This document shows, one piece after another, positions 27,674-34,832 of a stretch of DNA of 64,000 nucleotides. Within the stretch, counting starts at the first letter, position 1, and each line of letters opens with the position of its first letter. This stretch comes from Cellulomonas chengniuliangii (GTDB lineage: Bacteria; Actinomycetota; Actinomycetes; Actinomycetales; Cellulomonadaceae), in assembly GCF_024508335.1 (NCBI RefSeq), contig NZ_CP101988.1, positions 620,001-684,000 of the forward strand. The letters run 5' to 3'. The notes under the pieces were generated by a model. It was not told the origin of the DNA, did not search any database, and saw only the letters and a program-made list of their open reading frames with translations. The position numbers were made by a program, and so were the translations under genes.

Positions 27674-28939
27674 TTGACTAGAACCCGCACCCGCGCGCTC
27701 GCGCTGCCAGCAGTCGCGCTCACCGTCGCCCTGGCTGTCGCCGGCTGCGGCTCGCGCACCGACGCCTCCGGCGATCCCGCCGCTGCGTCCGCCTCCGCAG
27801 GCGCCTCCTGCGTCGACACCAGCGGCGACTCGGTGAAGATCGGGTTCCTCAACTCGCTCTCCGGCACGATGGCGATCTCCGAGCAGACGGTGCGGGACGC
27901 GCTCGATCTCGCGGCTGAGGAGATCAACGCGTCCGGGGGAGTGCTCGGCAAGCAGCTCGAGGTGGTGGGCGAGGACGGCGCCTCGGAGCCGACCGTCTTC
28001 GCGGAGAAGGCCGAGAAGCTCATCTCGAGCGACTGCGTCGCCGCCGTCTTCGGCGGGTGGACCTCCTCGAGCCGCAAGGCGATGCTGCCGGTGTTCGAGT
28101 CGAAGAACTCGCTGCTCTTCTACCCGGTGCAGTACGAGGGCCTGGAGTCGTCGCCGAACATCTTCTACACGGGCGCCACGACCAACCAGCAGATCGTCCC
28201 GGGCATGGACTACCTCAAGGAGCAGGGCAAGACGAAGGTCTTCCTGGTGGGCTCTGACTACGTCTTCCCGCGCACCGCGAACAAGATCATCAACGCCTAC
28301 GCCGAGGCGAACGGCATCGAGATCGTCGGCGAGGAGTACGCGCCGCTGGGCCACACCGACTTCTCGACGATCGTCAACAAGCTCAAGGGCTCCGGGGCGG
28401 ACGCGGTGTTCAACACCCTGAACGGCGACTCCAACGTGGCGTTCTTCAAGGAGTACAAGAACGCCGGGCTCGGCAAGGACGCGCTGCCCGTCGTCTCGGT
28501 GTCCATCGCCGAGGAGGAGGTCGGCGGCATCGGGGTCGAGAACATCGAGGGCCAGCTCACCGCCTGGAACTACTACCAGACCGTCGAGAGCGCCGAGAAC
28601 TCCACCTTCGTCGCGGCGTTCAAGGCCGCCTACGGCGCGGACCGCGTCACCTCCGACCCGATGGAGGCGGCCTACACCTCGCTGCACTTGTGGAAGCTCA
28701 TGGTCGAGAAGGCCAAGTCCTTCGACGTCGCAGCCATCCAGGACGCCGCCGACGGCGTGACCTTCGACGCCCCCGAGGGCACGGTGACCGTCAACGGCGA
28801 GAACCACCACATCGCCAAGACGGCCCTGATCGGCAAGATCGGCGCCGACGGGCTCATCCACACCGAGTGGAGCTCGGACGGGGCCATCGAGCCCGACCCG
28901 TTCCTCAAGGGCTACGACTGGGCCACCGGCCTGTCCTGA
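27674..28939 (+). CDS. urtA: Urea ABC transporter, substrate-binding lipoprotein
   Basis: 421 residues from a TTG start with GAAAGG upstream. A lipoprotein signal ends in LAVAGC (Cys25). The mature protein is a family-4/Leu-Ile-Val-type binding protein with UrtA hallmarks: [78 protein letters not shown] and the [13 protein letters not shown] region. It captures urea outside the membrane for UrtBC. Gene order urtA-B-C-D-E follows on the same strand. Two hairpins separate it from urtB, which may raise its expression relative to the permease. A GlnR-like box lies upstream. Confidence 0.95.
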   Translation: MTRTRTRALALPAVALTVALAVAGCGSRTDASGDPAAASASAGASCVDTSGDSVKIGFLNSLSGTMAISEQTVRDALDLAAEEINASGGVLGKQLEVVGEDGASEPTVFAEKAEKLISSDCVAAVFGGWTSSSRKAMLPVFESKNSLLFYPVQYEGLESSPNIFYTGATTNQQIVPGMDYLKEQGKTKVFLVGSDYVFPRTANKIINAYAEANGIEIVGEEYAPLGHTDFSTIVNKLKGSGADAVFNTLNGDSNVAFFKEYKNAGLGKDALPVVSVSIAEEEVGGIGVENIEGQLTAWNYYQTVESAENSTFVAAFKAAYGADRVTSDPMEAAYTSLHLWKLMVEKAKSFDVAAIQDAADGVTFDAPEGTVTVNGENHHIAKTALIGKIGADGLIHTEWSSDGAIEPDPFLKGYDWATGLS

Positions 28940-28946
28940 CCTGAAC

Positions 28947-28963
28947 GGGCGGCCGCGCCGCCC
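28947..28963 (+). terminator. Short hairpin directly after urtA
   Basis: GGGCGGC (28947-28953) and GCCGCCC (28957-28963) form a perfect 7-bp stem eight bases past the stop codon. Confidence 0.4.
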
Positions 28964-29005
28964 GAGCGCCCTTCGGGGTCGCACCACCCTCCGCACGACC
29001 CGCAC

Positions 29006-29050
29006 GCCCGTCCGTCCCGTCGCCGCACCGCGCTGACGGGACGGACGGGC
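29006..29050 (+). promoter_or_regulatory. Perfect 16-bp inverted repeat between urtA and urtB
   Basis: Arms GCCCGTCCGTCCCGTC (29006-29021) and 29035-29050 are perfectly complementary around a 13-base loop. The 3' arm ends 18 bases before the urtB ATG. It could act as a partial terminator or as an mRNA stabiliser protecting the urtA message, keeping the binding protein in excess over the membrane parts. Confidence 0.65.
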
Positions 29051-29068
29051 CGCACGAAAGGGGCCGGC

Positions 29069-29953
29069 ATGGATGCCCTGTTCTCACAGCTGTTCGCCGG
29101 GCTGAGCCTGGGATCGGTGCTGCTGCTCGCGGCACTGGGCCTGGCGCTCACCTTCGGCCAGATGGGCGTCATCAACATGGCGCACGGCGAGCTCATGATG
29201 GCCGGCGCCTACACCGCGTACGTGGTGCAGGGCATCGTCTCCGACGCCGGGGCGTCGCTGCTCGTCTCGCTCGTCCTCGGCTTCCTGGTGGGCGGCCTGA
29301 TCGGGCTGCTGCTGGAGGTCACGCTGCTGTCCCGCATGCACCGCAGGCCCCTCGACACGCTCTTGGTCACGTGGGGCGTCGCCCTGGTGCTCCAACAGTT
29401 GGCGCGAGACGTGTTCGGGGCGCCGAACGTGGACGTGCGGGCGCCGCAGTGGCTCTCCGGAGCCGTGCAGGTCTTCGGGATCGGCATGCCGAAGACCCGC
29501 CTGTTCATCCTGCTCGTGGCGATCGTGTGCGTGACCGCCCTGGCGCTCGTGCTGCGCCTGACGCCCCTGGGACGGCAGATCCGGGCCACGGTGCAGAACC
29601 GCGACCTCGCCGAGACCACCGGCATCTCGACGCGGGCCACCGACCGGCTGACGTTCTTCATCGGGTCCGGCGTCGCCGGGGTCGCAGGCGTCACCCTGAC
29701 GCTGCTCGGGTCGATCGGCCCGACGCTCGGCACCGCCTACATCGTCGACGCGTTCCTCGTGGTCGTCGCGGGAGGCATCGGCCAGCTCAAGGGCACCGTG
29801 ATCGCCGCGTTCGCCCTGGGGCTGCTGCAGGCCACCATCGAGTACTCGACCACCACCAGCATCGCCAAGGTGCTGGTCTTCGTGGCCATCGTCGCGTTCC
29901 TGCAGGCCAGGCCGCAGGGCCTGGTCGCCGTGCGGACTCGGAGCCTGGCATGA
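29069..29953 (+). CDS. urtB: Urea ABC transporter permease
   Basis: 294-residue branched-chain-type permease with about eight membrane helices. Landmarks: LGLALTFGQMGVINMAHGELMMAGAYTAY at the N-terminus, the cytoplasmic coupling region LGRQIRATVQNRDLAETTGI, and VAGGIGQLKGTVIAAFALGLLQATIEY near the C-terminus, all typical of UrtB. The ATG has AAAGGGG upstream. The stop overlaps the urtC start (ATGA). Confidence 0.94.
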   Translation: MDALFSQLFAGLSLGSVLLLAALGLALTFGQMGVINMAHGELMMAGAYTAYVVQGIVSDAGASLLVSLVLGFLVGGLIGLLLEVTLLSRMHRRPLDTLLVTWGVALVLQQLARDVFGAPNVDVRAPQWLSGAVQVFGIGMPKTRLFILLVAIVCVTALALVLRLTPLGRQIRATVQNRDLAETTGISTRATDRLTFFIGSGVAGVAGVTLTLLGSIGPTLGTAYIVDAFLVVVAGGIGQLKGTVIAAFALGLLQATIEYSTTTSIAKVLVFVAIVAFLQARPQGLVAVRTRSLA

Positions 29954-31200
29954 GCGCCCCGCTGGCGCCGGAGCGGCAGACCGCTTCGGCCACCGGGCGG
30001 GCGACGGCCGGCATGCGGGGCCGGCTGCTCGCCGGCGGCCGGTCACGCACGCTCGGCGGCTTCGCCATCGCCGCGGCGCTCCTCTTCGGTGTGGCCCCCG
30101 CCGTGCTCTCCGACTTCCGGCTCAACCTGCTGGCCAAGTTCCTGTGCCTCGCGATGGTGGCGGTCGGCATCGGCCTCGCGTGGGGCCGGGGCGGGATGCT
30201 CACGCTCGGGCAGGGCGTGTACTTCGGCCTGGGCGGCTACCTCATGGCGATGCACCTCAAGCTCGCCGACGCCGGGCCGGGCGGCGTGCCCGACTTCATG
30301 CTGCTGTACGGCGATGGCACGGTGCCGGGGTGGTGGGAGCCGTTCCGCAGCCCCGTCGTCACGATCATCGCGATCGTGGCGGTCCCGGTGCTCGTCGCCA
30401 CCGGCCTGGGCTGGGCGGTCTTCAGCCGCCGGGTGCGTGGCGCCTACTTCGCGATCCTGTCGCAGGCCCTCGCCGCCGCGTTCGCGATCCTGCTCATCGG
30501 CCAGCAGAAGGTCACCGGCGGCACCAACGGGCTCAACGGGTTCCGCTCGTTCTTCGGCTTCGACCTCGCCGACCCCGTGAACAAGCGGATGCTGTTCTTC
30601 ATCGCGGCGGGGACCCTCTTGGTGATGGTCGCCGTGGTGCGCCTGCTCATGGTCTCGCGGTTCGGCGAGCTCCTCGTCGCGGTGCGCGACCAGGAGAACC
30701 GGGTCCGGTTCCTGGGGTACGACCCCGCCCTGGTCAAGGTCGTCGCGTACGCGGTGGCAGCGGCCTTCGCCGGCATCGGCGGGGCGCTGTTCGTGCCGAT
30801 CGTCGGGATCATCTCGCCCGCGGACGTCGGGGTGGTGCCGTCCATCGCCTTCCTGGTGGGCGTCGCCATCGGCGGCCGCGCGACGCTGCTGGGACCGGTC
30901 CTGGGGGCCATCGCGGTGTCGTGGGCGCAGACCAGCCTGTCTGAGTCGTTCCCCTCGATGTGGATCTACTTCCAGGGAGCGCTGTTCATCCTCGTCGTGG
31001 CGTTCCTCCCCGGCGGGCTCGCCTCGCTCGGCGGGGCGTGGCGCCGCAGGCGTTCGCCCGCCGCCGAGCCCACCATCCCCGTGGCGCCCGACGACGACCC
31101 CGTGGCGGCCGGGCTCGCCGTCTCGGCAGATCCGGCCGAGGCAGGCGTCGCCGGCGCCCAGCCCGATCCGTCCGCGACGACCGCCGGGAGGCTGACATGA
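29950..31200 (+). CDS. urtC: Urea ABC transporter permease
   Basis: 416 residues. A cytoplasmic N-terminus (about 1-38) precedes the first helix. The UrtC/LivM fold shows GLAWGRGGMLTLGQGVYFGLGGYLMAMHLK, the coupling loop SRFGELLVAVRDQENRVRFLGYDP, and VGVVPSIAFLVGVAIGGRATLLGPVLGA. The Ala/Asp/Pro-rich tail after residue 365 is longer than in many homologues and looks unstructured. It starts within the urtB stop codon and its own stop overlaps the urtD start, so translation is coupled throughout. Confidence 0.94.
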   Translation: MSAPLAPERQTASATGRATAGMRGRLLAGGRSRTLGGFAIAAALLFGVAPAVLSDFRLNLLAKFLCLAMVAVGIGLAWGRGGMLTLGQGVYFGLGGYLMAMHLKLADAGPGGVPDFMLLYGDGTVPGWWEPFRSPVVTIIAIVAVPVLVATGLGWAVFSRRVRGAYFAILSQALAAAFAILLIGQQKVTGGTNGLNGFRSFFGFDLADPVNKRMLFFIAAGTLLVMVAVVRLLMVSRFGELLVAVRDQENRVRFLGYDPALVKVVAYAVAAAFAGIGGALFVPIVGIISPADVGVVPSIAFLVGVAIGGRATLLGPVLGAIAVSWAQTSLSESFPSMWIYFQGALFILVVAFLPGGLASLGGAWRRRRSPAAEPTIPVAPDDDPVAAGLAVSADPAEAGVAGAQPDPSATTAGRLT

Positions 31201-32120
31201 CCGAGCCCGCAACGCTCAGCGGCGCAGCGCACGACGACGACCAGGCACGTCGGTTCCGGCACGACTACCTCGAGGTGCGGGACCTGCGCGTCGAGTTCGA
31301 CGGCTTCGTGGCCGTCGACGGCGTGGACCTCACGGTGACGCAGGGCGACCTGCGGTTCCTCATCGGGCCGAACGGCGCCGGGAAGACGACCATCGTCGAC
31401 GCGCTCACCGGGCTGGCGGCCGCGAGCGGGTCCGCGCAGTTCGGCGGGGTCGAGCTCGTCGGCGCCAAGGTCCACCGCATCGCGCGGGCCGGGGTGGGGC
31501 GCACCTTCCAGACGGCCAGCGTCTTCGACGAGCTCACCGTGCTGCAGAACCTGGACATCGCCGCGGGCTCCCGGCGCGGGCCGGGAGCGCTGCTCCGGAG
31601 GCGCTCGGAGGTCCCCGCGGCAGTCGAGGAGGCGATGGACACCATCGGCCTGGCCGGCGCCCGGGACACCCCCGCCGGGGTGCTAGCCCACGGCCAGAAG
31701 CAGTGGCTGGAGATCGGCATGCTGCTGGTCCAGGACGCCCGTCTGCTGCTCCTCGACGAGCCCGTGGCCGGCATGAGCCACGCGGAGCGCGAGGAGACGG
31801 GCCAGCTCCTGCGCCGGGTCGGCGCGGAGCGGACCGTGGTGGTCGTGGAGCACGACATGGAGTTCCTCCGCAGCTTCGCCTCGTCCGTCACGGTGCTGCA
31901 CCAGGGCACGGTGCTCAGCGAGGGATCGGTCGCGCACGTCCAGGCGGATCCGCGGGTGGTCGAGGTCTACCTGGGCGGCGGGTCCCGCGCCAGGGGAGTC
32001 CGCGGCGACGGCTCACAGGACAGGCCAGGAGACGGGCCGGCAGGAGACGGGCCGGCAGAAGACGGGCCGGCAGGGGACGCGGCGGCAGGGCGCGATGTGC
32101 GCGCCGGAACGGAGGCATGA
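31197..32120 (+). CDS. urtD: Urea ABC transporter ATP-binding protein
   Basis: 307 residues. Walker A is GPNGAGKTT in FLIGPNGAGKTTIVDALTG. The Q-loop GVGRTFQTASVFDELTV and the UrtD-type signature variant LAHGQKQWLEIGMLL follow, with Walker B LLLLDEPVAGMS and the switch VVVEHDMEFL. The C-terminal 30 residues are a low-complexity Gly-Asp-Pro-Ala tail encoded by a 15-bp tandem repeat, absent from typical UrtD. The start overlaps the urtC stop (ATGA). Confidence 0.94.
   Translation: MTEPATLSGAAHDDDQARRFRHDYLEVRDLRVEFDGFVAVDGVDLTVTQGDLRFLIGPNGAGKTTIVDALTGLAAASGSAQFGGVELVGAKVHRIARAGVGRTFQTASVFDELTVLQNLDIAAGSRRGPGALLRRRSEVPAAVEEAMDTIGLAGARDTPAGVLAHGQKQWLEIGMLLVQDARLLLLDEPVAGMSHAEREETGQLLRRVGAERTVVVVEHDMEFLRSFASSVTVLHQGTVLSEGSVAHVQADPRVVEVYLGGGSRARGVRGDGSQDRPGDGPAGDGPAEDGPAGDAAAGRDVRAGTEA
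32027..32086 (+). repeat. 15-bp tandem repeat at the 3' end of urtD
   Basis: Four units at 32027, 32042, 32057 and 32072, base unit AGGAGACGGGCCGGC. The first two are identical, the third has one change and the fourth is degenerate. They encode a repeated GDGPA-type pentapeptide, so copy-number change would keep the frame. Confidence 0.85.
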
Positions 32121-32818
32121 TGCTCGAGTTGTGCGATGTGCACGTCGGGTACGGGCGCACCACGGTGGTGCACGGGGTCAGCCTCACCGTGCCGTCCGGG
32201 GGAGTGGTGGCCGTGATGGGGCACAACGGCGCCGGGAAGACGACCCTCCTCCGCTCTGCGGTGGGGCTGCTGCGACCACGGTCGGGCGCCGTGCGGATCG
32301 ACGGGCAGGACGTCACCCGCCTTCGCCCGCACGAACGGGTGAGACGCGGGCTGGCCTACGTCGCCCAGGGCCAGCAGTCGTTCGGCCAGCTCACCGCGCG
32401 GGAGAACCTGCAGCTCGTCGCCGACACCCAGCCGCGGGGCCTCGGGACCCGGCGCACCGACGAGGCGCTCGACCTGTTCCCCGCCCTGCGCGGTCTGCTC
32501 GGCCGCCGCGCCGGCTTGCTCTCCGGCGGGCAGCGCCAACAGCTCGCGATTGCGAGGGCACTGATCACCGGGCCCCGCGTGCTACTGCTCGACGAGCCGA
32601 CCGAGGGCATCCAGCCCTCTGTCGTCACCGAGATCGAGGACGCCGTGCTGGAGCTGACGGGCTCCGGGGAACTCGCCGTGCTGCTCGTCGAGCAGCACGT
32701 GGGCTTCGCGCTCGCCGCCGCCGCCCGGTACCTGGTGCTGGAGTCCGGGCGGGTGCGCGACGAGGGTGCCGGTGGAGCGGAGAAGGAGGCGCAGGTCCGT
32801 GCGGCGATGGCGCTGTGA
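32120..32818 (+). CDS. urtE: Urea ABC transporter ATP-binding protein
   Basis: 232 residues from the second of two consecutive ATGs. GGAGG lies four bases before this ATG and only one base before the first (32117), which favours the second; the difference is one Met. Walker A is GHNGAGKTT, the signature LSGGQRQQLAIARAL, Walker B VLLLDEPTEGIQPS and the switch LLVEQHVGFAL. The EGIQPS segment is typical of the LivF/UrtE group. The ATG overlaps the urtD stop by one base (TGATG). It completes the importer. Confidence 0.94.
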   Translation: MLELCDVHVGYGRTTVVHGVSLTVPSGGVVAVMGHNGAGKTTLLRSAVGLLRPRSGAVRIDGQDVTRLRPHERVRRGLAYVAQGQQSFGQLTARENLQLVADTQPRGLGTRRTDEALDLFPALRGLLGRRAGLLSGGQRQQLAIARALITGPRVLLLDEPTEGIQPSVVTEIEDAVLELTGSGELAVLLVEQHVGFALAAAARYLVLESGRVRDEGAGGAEKEAQVRAAMAL

Positions 32819-32854
32819 GGCAGTCCGTGCCCATCGCGAGCCCGGAGGACGCGC

Positions 32855-33586
32855 ATGAGCGCCGGTCGTGCCGGGGACGGTCCGCCCGACGCCGGGTCTC
32901 CCGTCGCGGGGGCTGAGTCGCGGGCGTTGCGGGATGTCATCTACGAGCAGCTCCGCGACGAGATCCTCAGCGGCCAGGTGTCCCCGCGCGAGCGTCTCAC
33001 CGAGCCCAAGCTCAGCAAGGTGTTCGCGGTGTCCCGCACGCCGGTGCGGGAGGCGCTCGCGCGTTTGCTGGCCGACGGGATCGTGGAGCGCACCGACTAC
33101 GGCTACGCGGTCGTGGCTCCCAGCCTGGCGGACCTGCGCGACCTCTACGAGCTGCGGGTGACGCTCGAGCTGCGCGGCATCGCCCGGGCTATCGAGAACC
33201 CCGAGGTTCGCCATGACCATGTGCTGCTGCGCGAGGAGCTGCAGCGGTGGCTGCCACTGCGCGACCATCCCCCCGAGCCCGCAGCCGCCTTCGTGATGCT
33301 CGACGAGCAGTTCCACATCACGTTGTCGCGCGCCTCGGGCAATGCCCAGCTCACCGCCGCCCTCGTCGGCGTGAACCAGAAGCTCCGCGTGGTGCGCAGG
33401 CACGATTACGTCGAGGCCGAGCGGGTCACGACGACCGTCGCCGAGCACATCGAGATCCTCGAGCTGGTGCTCGAGCACCGCCTGGACGAGGCGCTCCGTG
33501 CCCTGCACCGCCACGTCGGGGAGTCGCTCGAGGTCGTGATGCAGCGGGCCACGGTCGCCATGACCCGGATGACGCTCGCGAGCTGA
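32855..33586 (+). CDS. GntR-family transcriptional regulator, FCD subgroup
   Basis: 243 residues with GGAGGA before the ATG. The winged helix-turn-helix (about 25-90) has LRDVIYEQLRDEILSGQVSPRERL, then LSKVFAVSRTPVREALARLLADGIVE. The FCD effector domain (about 95-225) carries YELRVTLELRGIARAI, the metal-site motif DEQFHITLSRASGN and EHIEILELVLEHRLDEAL. It lies 36 bases after urtE on the same strand and before a strong terminator, so it is probably the last gene of the urt operon and may control urea or amide use. No urease gene is in the window. Confidence 0.9.
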   Translation: MSAGRAGDGPPDAGSPVAGAESRALRDVIYEQLRDEILSGQVSPRERLTEPKLSKVFAVSRTPVREALARLLADGIVERTDYGYAVVAPSLADLRDLYELRVTLELRGIARAIENPEVRHDHVLLREELQRWLPLRDHPPEPAAAFVMLDEQFHITLSRASGNAQLTAALVGVNQKLRVVRRHDYVEAERVTTTVAEHIEILELVLEHRLDEALRALHRHVGESLEVVMQRATVAMTRMTLAS

Positions 33587-33613
33587 GGCGGGCGTCGCGC
33601 CGACGCCCGCCTC
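33585..33613. terminator. Perfect 12-bp hairpin ending the urt-gntR unit
   Basis: GAGGCGGGCGTC (33585-33596) pairs perfectly with 33602-33613 around a 5-base loop. It overlaps the stop codon of the GntR gene and lies before the end of the convergent WXG100 gene, so it may work in both directions. Confidence 0.75.
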
Positions 33614-33643
33614 TCGCGCCCGCGGTTCAGCGACCCGCGCCGC

Positions 33644-33934
33644 TCATCGGAGGAACAGCCGCGAGGCCTGGTCCTCGGCGTCGGCGTAGGTGCGCGCCGC
33701 CGCGTGCAGGGCGGCGGTGATGCTGTCGAGGGCCTGCTCGACGCGCACCTGGGTGGCGCCCCACTCGGTCATCACACCCGCGAACGCCGTCGCCGCGCCG
33801 CCGCGCCAGGCGTTCTGCAGGTCGGCGAGCTGACGCTGCATCGCCCCGACCTCTGACCGCACCGCGGCGGTGCGGGCCTGCACGGCCGCTGCCGCCTGAC
33901 CGACCTGGGCGCTGTCGACCTCGTACCTGCTCAT
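33644..33934 (-). CDS. WXG100-family (ESAT-6-like) protein
   Basis: 96 residues, the standard size of WXG100 proteins, which form helical hairpins exported by type VII secretion. The central turn is NAWRGGAATAF with W43-R-G45. Both flanks are helical (QAAAAVQARTAAVRSEV and QALDSITAALHAAARTYADAE). A YADAEDQAS segment near the C-terminus resembles the YxxxD/E export signal. AGGAGGAGG lies before the ATG. No EccC or other type VII gene is adjacent. Confidence 0.9.
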   Translation of the reverse strand: MSRYEVDSAQVGQAAAAVQARTAAVRSEVGAMQRQLADLQNAWRGGAATAFAGVMTEWGATQVRVEQALDSITAALHAAARTYADAEDQASRLFLR

Positions 33935-34040
33935 GCGTCCTCCTCCTGTGCTGGAGCGGCGGACGCTACGCGGAGCCCCGGGGGAGCGGGCGCGCCGACG
34001 TGGCGACCGCGGCGCAGGCGCGACGGTCGGCAGGCTGTGG

Positions 34041-34082
34041 GTGGCAGGTGGCAGGTGGCAGGTGGCAGGTGGCAGGTGGCGG
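34041..34082. repeat. Heptanucleotide tandem repeat
   Basis: Five perfect copies of GTGGCAG start at 34041 and run to 34075, followed by one variant copy to 34082. It lies just 3' of the stop codon (34086) of the minus-strand HD-like gene. The unit length and position suggest replication slippage. Confidence 0.9.
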
Positions 34083-34085
34083 GTG

Positions 34086-34781
34086 TCAGTGCGCGAGCGC
34101 CGACAGCTCGCGGTCGATCCGCTGGCGCTCGGCGGCGAGGTTCTGGCGCGCAGGCTCCTCCCAGACCGCTCCGAGCGGGCTCGTGAACAGCTGCGGCCTG
34201 TCCAGCAGGCGGCCGATGATCGCCACCCGCGCGCGCAGGTAGTCCTCGACCGGCAGGTGGGCGTACTCGGCGCGCAGGTCCTGGAGGTAGGCCTTGTACC
34301 GCTGCGGCTCGGCGGCCAGCATCGCCAGGTCGGCGTCGCAGAGCACGGCGCCGTCGAAGTCGCCCGGCCGGGCGTGGTGGTGCGCCAGGGCGAGCACCAG
34401 CTCGTGCACGCGTCGCGCGTGGGCCTCGGGGACTCCCAGGCCGAGCAGCTCCTCGACCGCCAGCCGCGCGCTGCCCGGCTCGTCCTCGCCGCCCTTGTTC
34501 GCGTACGCGGCCGCCTCCGCCGCGTCGAACTTGGCTCCGTGGTACCAGGCGGCCAGCCGGACCAGGTCGGGCTCGTGGGTCTCCTCCGCGAGCTCGTCGA
34601 CATGGGCCAGCACATCGATCAGGTGGCGCAGGTTGTGGTAGCACCGCTCCGGCGACGACCACCGGGCGATGAGCGCCTCGCCGACCTCGCGGATCTGGTC
34701 GGGCGGGGCGGTGGCGCCAGCCTCGACGACGCTGCGGACGAATGCGGACATCAACCACTGCGGTGCGTCATGGACGCCCAT
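34086..34781 (-). CDS. HD-superfamily-like protein with altered HD motif
   Basis: 231 residues resembling the predicted metal-dependent HD phosphohydrolases found widely in bacteria. The first helix pair has CYHNLRHLIDVLAHVDEL with H49 and H53. The position of the name-giving His-Asp reads AAWYHGAKFD, that is H81-G82, so the second metal ligand is glycine, although an Asp follows at residue 86. Further conserved parts are NKGGEDEPGSARLAVEELL, LALAHHHARPGDFDGAVLCDADLAML and VEDYLRARVAIIGRLL. Whether it keeps activity is uncertain. It is transcribed alone and followed by a heptamer repeat. Confidence 0.8.
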   Translation of the reverse strand: MGVHDAPQWLMSAFVRSVVEAGATAPPDQIREVGEALIARWSSPERCYHNLRHLIDVLAHVDELAEETHEPDLVRLAAWYHGAKFDAAEAAAYANKGGEDEPGSARLAVEELLGLGVPEAHARRVHELVLALAHHHARPGDFDGAVLCDADLAMLAAEPQRYKAYLQDLRAEYAHLPVEDYLRARVAIIGRLLDRPQLFTSPLGAVWEEPARQNLAAERQRIDRELSALAH

Positions 34782-34832
34782 GAGCCAGCCCTCACCTGTC
34801 GCTGTCGTGCCTCGGACGCGCCATCGTAGCCC

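Noticed and set aside
34041-34082. Short repeat cluster considered as CRISPR
   Set aside because: Units of seven bases are contiguous, with no spacers and no cas genes anywhere in the window.
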